64,000 bases of DNA from Aquidulcibacter paucihalophilus (GTDB lineage: Bacteria > Pseudomonadota > Alphaproteobacteria > Caulobacterales > Caulobacteraceae). The translations under genes were made by a program, and so were the position numbers. Location of the stretch: assembly GCA_030285985.1 (NCBI GenBank), contig CP127384.1, positions 1,786,501-1,850,500 on the forward strand. The letters are read 5' to 3'. Under the pieces are notes generated by a model that saw only the letters and a program-made list of their open reading frames with translations, did no database searches and was not told the origin of the DNA. Below, in pieces: positions 45,261-52,520 of the stretch; positions within the stretch are counted from its first letter, which is position 1, and every line of letters begins with the position of its first letter.

Positions 45261-46745
45261 TCAATCGCGCGGCGCGGTCATCACCACATCAGACTTCAGC
45301 TGGGTGTCGATCGGCGCGTCCGCCGCGTCGTTCGCAGGAACGACCGACGGTGCGGCAAGGCGATCGATCGTCTCGACAATGCCGTCCCAGGGCAGACCGC
45401 CGCGGTTGCGCACGCGGTTGTAGTTGGCGGCCGGGTCATAGACGGTCAGTGCGGCGTCGAGATCCGCACCCTCCAGCCGGCCCATGGCGGCCAGCAAGCT
45501 GGCCTGGGCGACGTATTCATTGCGACGGGCGCTGGCCAGGGTGATCTGGGCGTTGCGCAGCTCCAGCTCCTGGTTCAGCACGTCCAGCGTGGTGCGAAGG
45601 CCGACCTGGGCCTCCTGCCGCACGCCCTCGGCGGCTACGGTCGCGGCCCGCACGGCTTCCTCGCCGGCCTGAAGCGTGGCGCGGGACGAGATCGACTGGG
45701 CATAGGCCGAGCTGACCGCCTGCAGGGTGTTGCGGCGCTCACCCTCGACGTTGATCTGGGCCACATTGGCGCGCTCTCGGGCCTGGGCGACGCGCGAGCT
45801 GTTCAGCCCGCCGGTGAACAGCGGCACCGAGACCGTCGCGCCGGCCTGGAACCGGGTGTTGTCCCCAAGATCGTCGATGGCACCGAGATCGCTGGCCGTC
45901 CCGCCATAAGAGGCGGTCAGACGGGCCGAAGGCATGTACTCGGCCTTGGCCGCTGCGACGTTGGACTCGGCCGCGGCCAGGGTATAGGCGGCCGAACGGA
46001 TGGACGGATTGTCGGTCAGGGCGACGTCGAGAGCGGCGTCGAAATCGGCCGGGATGCCCGGCAGGACCGGCATCGGGGCCAGATCGCCCGGGGCCTGGCC
46101 GACGACCGCGGCATAGACCGCGCGCGACACCGACAGCTGCGCCCGCGCATTGGCCAGATCGGCCTCGGACTGGGCCAGACGGGATTCGGACTGGGCAACG
46201 TCGGTGCGGGTGATCTCGCCGACCTCAAAGCGCGCCGAGGCTTCTTCCAGCTGGCGTTGCAGCACACCGAGATTCGACTGGCGAATGGCCAGGATTTCGC
46301 CGTCGCGGATGACGTCGGCATAGGCCTGGATCACCGAGGCCAGGACCGTCTGTTCAATGTCGCGCAGGTTCTCGCGTCCGGCCAGGATGTTGGCCTCAGC
46401 CGCCGAGATGCCGTGGCCGATGCGGCCACCCGACCAGAGCGTCTGGGACAGGCCGATGCTGGCGCTGCCGCTGTCGCTGTCCGGGTTGCCGAACGGGGCG
46501 TCGCTGAAGCTGCGGGCGTAGCTGGCGGTCAGGCTGACGTCGAGCTGGGGACGCAGTCCGGCGCGCGCCTGGACGATGGACTCATCCAGCGCCCGCTGGT
46601 TGGCCCGTTGGGCCAGCAGCGACGGATTGGTCTGGTAGGCCAGGGCCAGCGCATCTTTGAGCGTTTCGGCCCAGGCGGGAGCGCCCATGCCGGTGATCAC
46701 GGCGATGACGGCGACCGAGGCGAGCGCGCGCGTACGTTTCAGCAT
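45261..46745 (-). CDS. tolC: TolC-family outer-membrane channel protein
   Basis: 494-residue outer-membrane efflux/type I secretion channel. Signal peptide to about residue 26 (ASVAVIAVITGMGAPAWA), then ETLKDALALAYQTNPSLLAQR, the first of two homologous halves built from long helices and short beta strands; the second half begins LDVALTDNPSIRSAAYTLA. Coiled-coil helices are rich in Ala/Gln/Glu. In Caulobacter the equivalent gene beside popZ is an RsaF-type secretion channel, so a type I exporter partner is likely but none is in the window. Upstream gene is the PIMT-like protein, 129 bases away. Confidence 0.93.
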   Translation of the reverse strand: MLKRTRALASVAVIAVITGMGAPAWAETLKDALALAYQTNPSLLAQRANQRALDESIVQARAGLRPQLDVSLTASYARSFSDAPFGNPDSDSGSASIGLSQTLWSGGRIGHGISAAEANILAGRENLRDIEQTVLASVIQAYADVIRDGEILAIRQSNLGVLQRQLEEASARFEVGEITRTDVAQSESRLAQSEADLANARAQLSVSRAVYAAVVGQAPGDLAPMPVLPGIPADFDAALDVALTDNPSIRSAAYTLAAAESNVAAAKAEYMPSARLTASYGGTASDLGAIDDLGDNTRFQAGATVSVPLFTGGLNSSRVAQARERANVAQINVEGERRNTLQAVSSAYAQSISSRATLQAGEEAVRAATVAAEGVRQEAQVGLRTTLDVLNQELELRNAQITLASARRNEYVAQASLLAAMGRLEGADLDAALTVYDPAANYNRVRNRGGLPWDGIVETIDRLAAPSVVPANDAADAPIDTQLKSDVVMTAPRD

Positions 46746-46874
46746 GTCTGTTCCTGCCTGGCGCGGGGAGGCGCGCCCTTCGTATCTCGTCGGTGTGATG
46801 CGGGACGCTTTGCGCTCACGCCAGTTAAGTTTTTTTCACGCACTCGCCGGAAAAGTCCGTCGGGGTCCGCGATC

Positions 46875-47504
46875 CTACAGCGCGAAGATGGGGAGCGGCG
46901 ACAGTTCCGCCAGCAGGGGCGGCGCGGCGTTGAACAGTTCCCGCCGGGACAACCCCTGCTCGCCCCGCACGTAGAGCACCGCCTTGCCCACCGGACCGGT
47001 GCGTTCAACGACCGCCATCCGCCCGCCGACGTTCAGGACATCCAGCCACGCCTCTGTGCGTCCGGGCACCGCGCCTTCGCAGACGATCACGTCATAGCCG
47101 CCGGCGGCGGGGGCCTTGAGCGGTGCCACAGCCGTCCGGACGCCCTCCTCCGCCAGCACATCGCCGACCACCTCGAACACGGCACCGTCGGCTTCCTGGG
47201 CGGTCACTTCGAGGCCGAGTCGCGCCAGCACCGCGGCGGCATAGGGCGCCGCCATCGCCAGGGCCGTCTCGCCCGGCTGCGCGTCCAGCGCCATCAGCAG
47301 CTTCGACAGGTCGCGGGCCAGCATCAGTTTACGGCCGCCGGCGATCTCGGGCTCGATCTCGGCATAGGCGGAATAGGCACGCTCCGCCGGCAGGAACCTT
47401 TCCCGCGGCACGGCCAGCAGCGCCGCCTGAAGCGCACGGTCTGTGACATCGTTCACGCGGACCTGGCTGTCGACCATGACCTTGCGGGCGGCGGCGAAAT
47501 CCAT
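46875..47504 (-). CDS. Protein-L-isoaspartate methyltransferase-like protein, degenerate SAM site
   Basis: 209-residue protein aligned with PIMT by its N-terminus (MVDSQVRVNDVTDRALQAAL, PRERFLPAERAYSAYAE) and the GGRKLMLARDLSKLLMAL segment. The usual glycine-rich SAM motif (I-G-T-G-S-G-Y) is replaced by AMAAPYAAAVLARLG near residue 85, so methyl-transfer activity is doubtful. The C-terminal NVGGRMAVVERTG strand is retained. Overlapping divergent promoters separate it from tRNA-Cys. Its conserved place before tolC and popZ hints at a role in that locus, but none is known to me. Confidence 0.8.
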   Translation of the reverse strand: MDFAAARKVMVDSQVRVNDVTDRALQAALLAVPRERFLPAERAYSAYAEIEPEIAGGRKLMLARDLSKLLMALDAQPGETALAMAAPYAAAVLARLGLEVTAQEADGAVFEVVGDVLAEEGVRTAVAPLKAPAAGGYDVIVCEGAVPGRTEAWLDVLNVGGRMAVVERTGPVGKAVLYVRGEQGLSRRELFNAAPPLLAELSPLPIFAL

Positions 47505-47559
47505 GGAGGAACGATCCTGCAGCTAGGGGCGCCCGGTGAAATCCGGGAAATCTGGCGCG

Positions 47560-47588
47560 CTTATAGGTCTGTGCGTTGCGGGGGACAA
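47560..47588 (-). promoter_or_regulatory. PIMT-like gene promoter
   Basis: Minus strand TTGTCC, 17-base spacer, TATAAG, about 56 bases before the ATG at 47504. The -35 overlaps the -35/spacer of the divergent tRNA-Cys promoter. Confidence 0.6.
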
Positions 47589-47604
47589 TCCGATCTGATA
47601 GCGA
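47576..47604 (+). promoter_or_regulatory. tRNA-Cys promoter
   Basis: TTGCGG, 17-base spacer, TAGCGA, about 40 bases before the mature tRNA. Confidence 0.5.
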
Positions 47605-47643
47605 ACGCCCCTCGCGATGGCGCGGCCGTTTTTTTCGGCCCAG

Positions 47644-47717
47644 GGCCTGATGGCGGAGTGGTTACGCAGAGGACTGCAAATCCTTGCACCCGAGTTCGAT
47701 TCTCGGTCAGGCCTCCA
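47644..47717 (+). tRNA. tRNA-Cys (GCA)
   Basis: 74-base tRNA. Acceptor GGCCTGA pairs with TCAGGCC, discriminator T (U73, typical of tRNA-Cys) and encoded CCA. Anticodon loop CTGCAAA gives anticodon GCA. T-arm GTTCGATTC present. Confidence 0.95.
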
Positions 47718-47754
47718 TCGCGATTTCGTCCCACCCCGAACCGGCAGCACCGCT

Positions 47755-47775
47755 CACAGGCAGCGGTCGCCTGTG
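47755..47775 (+). terminator. Hairpin downstream of tRNA-Cys
   Basis: CACAGGC / GCCTGTG arms with a seven-base loop, 37 bases after the tRNA; no T-run, so only a possible terminator. Confidence 0.35.
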
Positions 47776-47865
47776 GCTGGCATCGTCCTGGTGGTGAAAC
47801 CGTGCGCCCGAAGCGGCTGACGACGTCGGAAGCACGGATCGGGGTTACCGACCCTGGCGGTCCGG

Positions 47866-47988
47866 TCAGGCGACCGGTGCGGTGATCCAGCCGATGACGC
47901 TGGCGGCGCTCACGCCCGCGGCGACGATACCGACCGCCAGCGCGATGCGCGCATTGCGGTGAATGAAGACGAAAATGCCACCAAACAT
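47866..47988 (-). CDS. 40-residue single-pass membrane protein, unknown
   Basis: Short ORF found by eye: begins MFGGIFVFIHRNARIAL and ends ITAPVA, with one hydrophobic helix (ALAVGIVAAGVSAASVIGWI). A strong GGGGGGAG ribosome-binding site lies eight bases before ATG 47988. It sits alone in the gap between tRNA-Cys and the SpoU gene. No family recognised; the ribosome-binding site is the main support. Confidence 0.5.
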   Translation of the reverse strand: MFGGIFVFIHRNARIALAVGIVAAGVSAASVIGWITAPVA

Positions 47989-48071
47989 GAGTGAACTCCC
48001 CCCGGACACCTCACAGCGACACAGCTTTGCCGGTTCATCAAGGTGTACAAAGCGTTAATCGCGATTTGGTG

Positions 48072-48121
48072 ATCGATTCACGCCCGTCGCGTGAAATCGA
48101 TTCACGCCCGTCGCGTGAAAT
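48072..48121. repeat. 24-base tandem duplication at the 3' end of a SpoU gene
   Basis: Two head-to-tail copies of a 24-base unit containing TTCACGCCCGTCGCGTGAA. One copy encodes the last residues FTRRA and the stop of the minus-strand SpoU gene; the second lies just after the stop and would read the same again. Each copy is itself a hairpin (TTCACGC / GCGTGAA). Confidence 0.85.
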
Positions 48122-48905
48122 GGTGCAGCGCGATTCCACTGGCGACTGAAACATTCAGCGAATCGAAACCGCCTGACATCGGAATTCCGACCGGCCGGCA
48201 GCGTGCGATCACCGCCGGTGCCAGACCCGGCCCCTCCGGCCCCAGCACAATCGCCACCCGCCCGCCCCGCGGTGCACGGTCCAGCGGCTCACAGGCCCCC
48301 GGGGTCAGGGCGAAGACCTCGAACCCCGCAGCCGTCAGCCCCTCCACCATGGCCACTGCGTCAAGCCCCGTCGCCATCGGGGTCCGCAGCACAGCGCCCA
48401 CCGAAACCCGGATGGCCTTGCGGTAAAACGGGTCGCAGCATTGCGCGTCCAGCAGAACAGCGTCCGCTCCGAAGGCCGCGGCGTTGCGGAAAATTCCGCC
48501 CATGTTGTCATGATTGCCGGTGCCGCAGGCCGCGACCACGACGGCCTCCGGCCCCATCCCGGCCAGACAGGCTTCCAGCGACCGGGCCGCCGGCTTTTCT
48601 CCGAGCGCCAGGATCCCCCGATGCAGGTGAAAACCGGCGATCGCATCCAGCACGGACTGACTCGCGACATAGACCGGCGTGTCCCCGGCCGCCCGTCCCA
48701 GCACCGCTGAGAGCCCTTCAAGCCGCTTTTCGTCCAGCAAGAACGCAATCGGCCGGCACAACGACCGGTCCGATGTCAGCACGTTCAGCACCACCTCGCC
48801 TTCGGCTACGAACAGGCCCTGCCTGCCCGTAAGGTCCCGTTCGCGGATGTCGCGGAAGCCGCCGATGCGTGGATCGTCGGGGTCGTCGATACGGATCAGG
48901 GCCAA
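48102..48905 (-). CDS. SpoU-family RNA 2'-O-methyltransferase
   Basis: 267-residue SPOUT methyltransferase. The three motifs are GTGNHDNMGGIFRNAAAFG near residue 128, VAIVLGPEGPGLAP near 215 and IPMSGGFDSLNVSVASGIAL near 240. The NHDNMGG variant is unlike the PGNLG of the 14 kb paralogue, so the two probably have different targets. An N-terminal FVAEGEVVLNVL substrate domain is present. The start is TTG at 48905, the only start near the conserved beginning. The final residues and stop are duplicated downstream in a tandem repeat. Confidence 0.9.
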   Translation of the reverse strand: MALIRIDDPDDPRIGGFRDIRERDLTGRQGLFVAEGEVVLNVLTSDRSLCRPIAFLLDEKRLEGLSAVLGRAAGDTPVYVASQSVLDAIAGFHLHRGILALGEKPAARSLEACLAGMGPEAVVVAACGTGNHDNMGGIFRNAAAFGADAVLLDAQCCDPFYRKAIRVSVGAVLRTPMATGLDAVAMVEGLTAAGFEVFALTPGACEPLDRAPRGGRVAIVLGPEGPGLAPAVIARCRPVGIPMSGGFDSLNVSVASGIALHHFTRRA

Positions 48906-48921
48906 GATCGGATATTTCCCG

Positions 48922-48951
48922 TTGCGTCAGTCTGACTCGCGCTGCTATAGC
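48922..48951 (+). promoter_or_regulatory. tRNA-Asn promoter
   Basis: TTGCGT, 18-base spacer, TATAGC, about 25 bases before the mature tRNA. Confidence 0.55.
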
Positions 48952-48975
48952 GCCCGCCTTCCCGAGAGGAAGTGT

Positions 48976-49050
48976 TCCGCGGTAGCTCAGTGGTAGAGCA
49001 GCCGACTGTTAATCGGCTGGTCGTAGGTTCGAATCCTACCCGCGGAGCCA
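48976..49050 (+). tRNA. tRNA-Asn (GUU)
   Basis: 75-base tRNA. Acceptor TCCGCGG pairs with CCGCGGA, discriminator G and encoded CCA. Anticodon loop CTGTTAA gives GTT. D-arm TAGCTCAGTGGTAGAGCA and T-arm GGTTCGAATCC are standard. Confidence 0.96.
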
Positions 49051-49078
49051 CTCTTTCCCCACCACAGCGTCAGACCGA

Positions 49079-49107
49079 AAAAAAAAGCCCGACGCAGGCG
49101 CCGGGCT
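49079..49107 (-). terminator. Rho-independent terminator of the 49192 lipoprotein gene
   Basis: On the minus strand GCCCG / CGGGC stem with a GC-rich internal hairpin loop followed by eight Ts, 85 bases after the stop codon. Also lies just past the convergent tRNA-Asn. Confidence 0.7.
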
Positions 49108-49191
49108 GAAGAAGTTCGGTGATGGTGGGTGCCCTCGAAGAAAGAAGACGATCCTCCGTTGCCCTGAATTGGTTAATCGATCGTAAAGCGG

Positions 49192-49944
49192 TCATTCGCC
49201 GTCCGGCAGCCAGGTCGTCTGCCGCCCGCCCGCCGGGCCACTCCAGACCACACGCCAGCCCGCGCCCGCCCGTTCGACCCGCGTACCCTCGCCGCCGCCT
49301 TCGCCCGGCCAGGTGAAGACGCGACCGCCGACCCGGATTTCGTCCGGCCCCGTGGAAGGGCCAAGCACGAGGCTCCAGCGCCCCGCGGCGTCCGACTTGA
49401 CCGCCCCGCCCTCGCCCCCGGCCGACACATCAAGCGGCTCACCCGCCAGAGCGCTGAGGCCGGACGCGAGCCGCATCCGGCCGTCGCTGTCGACCGCGCC
49501 CAGGGCCGGCGCACGGTCCAGCCGCCGCGTCGCTGCGCCCGCACGGAGGATAGCGACAGGGCCACGCCCCCCGGCGACGATCAGCAGACGTTCCGGCGCC
49601 GGCGCGGCGTCCTGCCCCACCTGGGTTTCCGGGCGCAGCAACAGGTCGCCGGCCGGAGCGGTCATGCGAATCTCGAACCGCCCCTGGTCATCGGCGGCCG
49701 CGGCATGAGCGGGACCGGACTCACTGCGCAGCACGACACGGGCGCCCGGCTCGGCCTGTCCCGAAAAGACCAGGCCGCCAGGGACGCGCCGCACCGACCG
49801 AATCATCGGCGGACGGGTCCATCCCCCCACCGCGGCGGGGGCCCGGGTCTCCTCCGACGCCGCCGGCGCGGGCGGCGAACAGGCGGCGCTCGCGGCGCAC
49901 AACACGACCGCTATCGCCGCCTTGCCCAATATGGCCCGTTTCAT
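49192..49944 (-). CDS. Putative lipoprotein with Ig-like/carboxypeptidase-regulatory domain
   Basis: 250-residue exported protein. N-terminus KRAILGKAAIAVVLCAASAAC ends in a lipobox-like Cys followed by Ser-Pro-Pro, so it is probably a lipoprotein. Then RSVRRVPGGLVFSGQAEPGARV, a beta-sandwich pattern seen in Ig-like and carboxypeptidase-regulatory domains, repeated at GEPLDVSAGGEGGAVKSDAAGRWSL. ATG 49944 is preferred to an upstream open frame that runs into the divergent LOG gene. No enzyme motif; family not recognised. Confidence 0.7.
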   Translation of the reverse strand: MKRAILGKAAIAVVLCAASAACSPPAPAASEETRAPAAVGGWTRPPMIRSVRRVPGGLVFSGQAEPGARVVLRSESGPAHAAAADDQGRFEIRMTAPAGDLLLRPETQVGQDAAPAPERLLIVAGGRGPVAILRAGAATRRLDRAPALGAVDSDGRMRLASGLSALAGEPLDVSAGGEGGAVKSDAAGRWSLVLGPSTGPDEIRVGGRVFTWPGEGGGEGTRVERAGAGWRVVWSGPAGGRQTTWLPDGE

Positions 49945-50025
49945 CGCATGCATCCGACCGCTAGGAGTAGCGGTCCAGATAGCGCGCCAAGGCGGCTGCT
50001 GTCTCCCATCCGTTCCCGAGGCCCC

Positions 50026-50628
50026 ATGTCTTCGCCTGTCGTCATCCAGCCCTTCGACGGAAAGTCCGTCTGCCTGTTCTGCGGGTCCTCCGACCTCTCC
50101 GACCCGGCCTACACCGCCGCGGCGCGCGCCTTCGGCGAGCAGACCGCCCAGGCCGGCTGGCGGCTGGTCTATGGCGGCGGCGGGGTCGGCCTGATGGGGG
50201 CCTCCGCCCGTGCCGCGCACGCGGCCGGCGGTCGGGTCCTTGGCGTCATGCCCGGCTTCCTGCGCAGCCGTGAGCGCCTGTTCGACGACGTCGAAACCCT
50301 GATCGTGCCCTCGATGCATGAGCGCAAGACGATCATGTACGACCAGTCCGACGCTTTCGTGGTCGCACCGGGCGGCGTGGGCACGCTGGAAGAAGTCATC
50401 GAGGTCCTGTCCTGGAAGCGCCTCGACCTCCACTCCAAGCCGGTCATCTTCTTGAATCTGCACGGCTTCTGGGAGCCCCTGCTGGCCGTCATGGAACACA
50501 GCATCGCCGAGGGCATGACCCCGGCCAGCTTCCGCCAAGCCTGGGTCGTCTGCGACACGGTCGAGGCCGCGATCGAAGCCATGCAGTCCGCCGACGACAT
50601 GCCGCACTTGCAACATGATCGCCGTTAA
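50026..50628 (+). CDS. LOG-family nucleotide 5'-monophosphate phosphoribohydrolase
   Basis: 200-residue short LOG protein (TIGR00730). Seen: VCLFCGSSDLSDP near residue 15, LVYGGGGVGLMGA near 48, the catalytic Arg in SMHERKTIMY near 100, and PGGVGTLEEVIEVLSWK near 113, the full LOG signature. Members release free base (adenine, cytokinin or others) from the nucleotide. ATG 50026 starts ten residues before the core. Divergent from a lipoprotein gene. The larger LOG relative at the start of the window differs in size and motif spacing. Confidence 0.93.
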   Translation: MSSPVVIQPFDGKSVCLFCGSSDLSDPAYTAAARAFGEQTAQAGWRLVYGGGGVGLMGASARAAHAAGGRVLGVMPGFLRSRERLFDDVETLIVPSMHERKTIMYDQSDAFVVAPGGVGTLEEVIEVLSWKRLDLHSKPVIFLNLHGFWEPLLAVMEHSIAEGMTPASFRQAWVVCDTVEAAIEAMQSADDMPHLQHDRR

Positions 50629-50755
50629 GTAATCACTGGTTAGTCAGCCGGTGTCCGTACGTTTCTTTTAGAGACGCACTTTGACAGTTGCGTATGAAAA
50701 CGGACATTGGCGCCTCGGGACGGATGACCGCTCCCGCCTAATCGGAGACCTCCCC

Positions 50756-51046
50756 ATGCGTGCTCTGCTCATTGCCGCGGCCCTGTTCGCCGCCGCCCCT
50801 GCCTTCGCCCAGACCCCGACCACCAGCGCCGTCCTCGTCGACGCCGCCCGCGCCCCGGTCGCTGCCATCATCATCGACGGTGCCTCCTGGCGTTGCCAGG
50901 GCGCGTCCTGCACCGCCAGCGGCGGCGCCAACCAGCCGGCGACCCGCGCCTGCCGCCGCGTCGTGGTCCGCTTCGGTGCCGTGTCGTCGTTCAGCTACAA
51001 GGGCGTCGCCCTGACCGCCGAACAGATCGCCGCCTGCAACGCCTGA
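50756..51046 (+). CDS. CC_3452-family small secreted protein
   Basis: 96-residue exported protein. ATG 50756 opens signal peptide ALLIAAALFAAAPAFA (Ala-x-Ala before Gln). Mature part contains IIIDGASWRCQGASCTASG, with a disulphide-suited Cys pair, and RACRRVVVRFGAVSSFSYKG, ending with ALTAEQIAACNA. This pattern is the caulobacterial CC_3452 family, whose function is unknown. A terminator follows. Presence of the family supports the Caulobacterales assignment. Confidence 0.85.
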   Translation: MRALLIAAALFAAAPAFAQTPTTSAVLVDAARAPVAAIIIDGASWRCQGASCTASGGANQPATRACRRVVVRFGAVSSFSYKGVALTAEQIAACNA

Positions 51047-51069
51047 TCGCCTTCAGGCCCTGAAACGAC

Positions 51070-51098
51070 AAAGGCCGCCCTGCGAAGGGCGGCCTTTT
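51070..51098. terminator. Bidirectional terminator between CC_3452-type gene and gltX
   Basis: Stem AAAGGCCGCCC / GGGCGGCCTTT with a six-base loop and TTTT on the plus strand, between two convergent genes. Confidence 0.8.
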
Positions 51099-51129
51099 GC
51101 TTGCGCCGGGCATGGAGGGCGAAACTGCC

Positions 51130-52464
51130 TCAGGCCGCTTCGCCCTTCAGCCGCTTCACGATCCGCTCCCGCCCGATCATCGGTGCCAGCGTCGCCATGT
51201 CCGGGCCATGCTGCTGGCCGGTGATCATCATCCGCAGGGGCATGAACAGGGCCTTGCCCTTGGTACCCGTGGCCTCCTTGACCGCGTTCGTCCACACTGG
51301 CCACAGCGTCTCATCGATGGTCTCCGGCAGGGCGGCCAGAGCCGCCGCCGCAAAGGCTGCATCCTCGATCACGGGCGTGACCGGCCCGCGCACGATCGTC
51401 GCCATTTCAACGACATCAGCGAACTTCTGAAGGTTACCGCGCACGCCGTTCCAGAAGGCCGCGCCCAGATCGGCGTCCAGTTCGGCCAGCCGCGGCCGGG
51501 CCGTCGCATAGTCCATCACATGCAGGGACTGCGCATTCAGCCGGTCCAGGTCGGCCGTGTCGTAACGCGCCGGAGAGCGGCCCATTTTCGAGAAGGCGAA
51601 GCTGCTGCCGAGGGCATCGATCGAGGTTCCGACTTCCAGCGGATCCGAGGTGCCGATCCGGCCGAGGTGGCTGGTGATGGCGATCGGCTCATAGCCGAGA
51701 TCGCGCATCTCGCTGATCGACAGCGAGCCCAGCCGCTTGGACAGGGCCTGACCGTCGGCCCCGACCAGCAGCGGCATATGGGCGAAGGCCGGCGTCGGCC
51801 CGCCCAGGGCCTCGAAGATCTCGATCTGGGCACCGGTGTTGGTGACGTGATCCTCGCCACGGATGACGTGGGTGATGGCCATGTCGATGTCGTCGACGAC
51901 CGACGGCAGGGTGTAGAGGAACAGGCCGTCCTCGCGGATCAGCACCGGGTCCGACATCGAGGTCGTGTCCACCTCGGCATGGCCGCGCGCCAGATCCTCC
52001 CAGGCGACCCGCCGGCCCTCGAGCTTGAAGCGCCAGTGCGGACGACGGCCCTCGGCCTCATAGGCCGCCTTCTCCGCCTCCGTCAGCTCCAGGGCCGCGC
52101 GGTCGTATATCGGCGGCAGGCCACGCGACAGTTGCACCTTGCGACGGCGATCCAGCTCTTCCGAGGTGTCGTAGCAGGCGTAGAGCCGGCCGGAGGCCTT
52201 CAGCCGCGCCGCGGCCTCCTCATAGCGGTCGAACCGCTTGGACTGGTTGTAGCGTTCGTCCCAGACCAGCCCCAGCCAGGTCAGGTCGTCCTCGATGCCC
52301 TGTTCGAACTCGGGCGTGGACCGCGCCAGATCGGTGTCGTCGATACGCAGCACGAACTTGCCGCCCTGCCCCTTCGCGAACATCCAGTTCACGAGAGCGG
52401 TGCGGACGTTGCCGACGTGCAGCTTACCCGTCGGCGACGGGGCGAAACGAACCTTGACGGACAT
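51130..52464 (-). CDS. gltX: Glutamyl-tRNA synthetase
   Basis: 444-residue class I synthetase. HIGH-type motif APSPTGKLHVGNVRTAL at the N-terminus, HVIRGEDHVTNTGAQIEIF near residue 215, and KMSKS-equivalent GQALSKRLGSLSI near 247, followed by a full anticodon-binding domain. The length and C-terminal domain exclude the truncated Glu-Q-tRNA-Asp synthetase. Many alphaproteobacteria carry two gltX genes; this resembles the shorter type but its tRNA-Glu/Gln preference cannot be read here. Confidence 0.94.
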   Translation of the reverse strand: MSVKVRFAPSPTGKLHVGNVRTALVNWMFAKGQGGKFVLRIDDTDLARSTPEFEQGIEDDLTWLGLVWDERYNQSKRFDRYEEAAARLKASGRLYACYDTSEELDRRRKVQLSRGLPPIYDRAALELTEAEKAAYEAEGRRPHWRFKLEGRRVAWEDLARGHAEVDTTSMSDPVLIREDGLFLYTLPSVVDDIDMAITHVIRGEDHVTNTGAQIEIFEALGGPTPAFAHMPLLVGADGQALSKRLGSLSISEMRDLGYEPIAITSHLGRIGTSDPLEVGTSIDALGSSFAFSKMGRSPARYDTADLDRLNAQSLHVMDYATARPRLAELDADLGAAFWNGVRGNLQKFADVVEMATIVRGPVTPVIEDAAFAAAALAALPETIDETLWPVWTNAVKEATGTKGKALFMPLRMMITGQQHGPDMATLAPMIGRERIVKRLKGEAA

Positions 52465-52491
52465 GGAGCGCAGAAGACCTCGATTGGGAGG

Positions 52492-52519
52492 CGGCTAGGT
52501 CGCGCTCCCTTGCGGCCAA
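52492..52519 (-). promoter_or_regulatory. Possible gltX promoter
   Basis: Minus strand TTGGCC, 16-base spacer, TAGCCG, 28 bases before the gltX ATG. Confidence 0.4.
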
Positions 52520-52520
52520 G

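Noticed and set aside
44832..47885. Very long plus-strand open frame across popZ, tolC and the PIMT-like gene
   Set aside because: It runs across three well-supported minus-strand genes and a tRNA and carries no motif.
48072..48121. Repeats considered as a CRISPR remnant
   Set aside because: Only two copies, directly adjacent with no spacer, and one is part of a coding end.
49171..49184. TTAA-N7-TAAA considered as a CtrA site
   Set aside because: One mismatch, and it lies at the 3' end of the lipoprotein gene rather than upstream of any gene.
51130..52464. gltX considered as Glu-Q-tRNA(Asp) synthetase
   Set aside because: It has a complete anticodon-binding domain and full length of 444 residues, which the truncated paralogue lacks.
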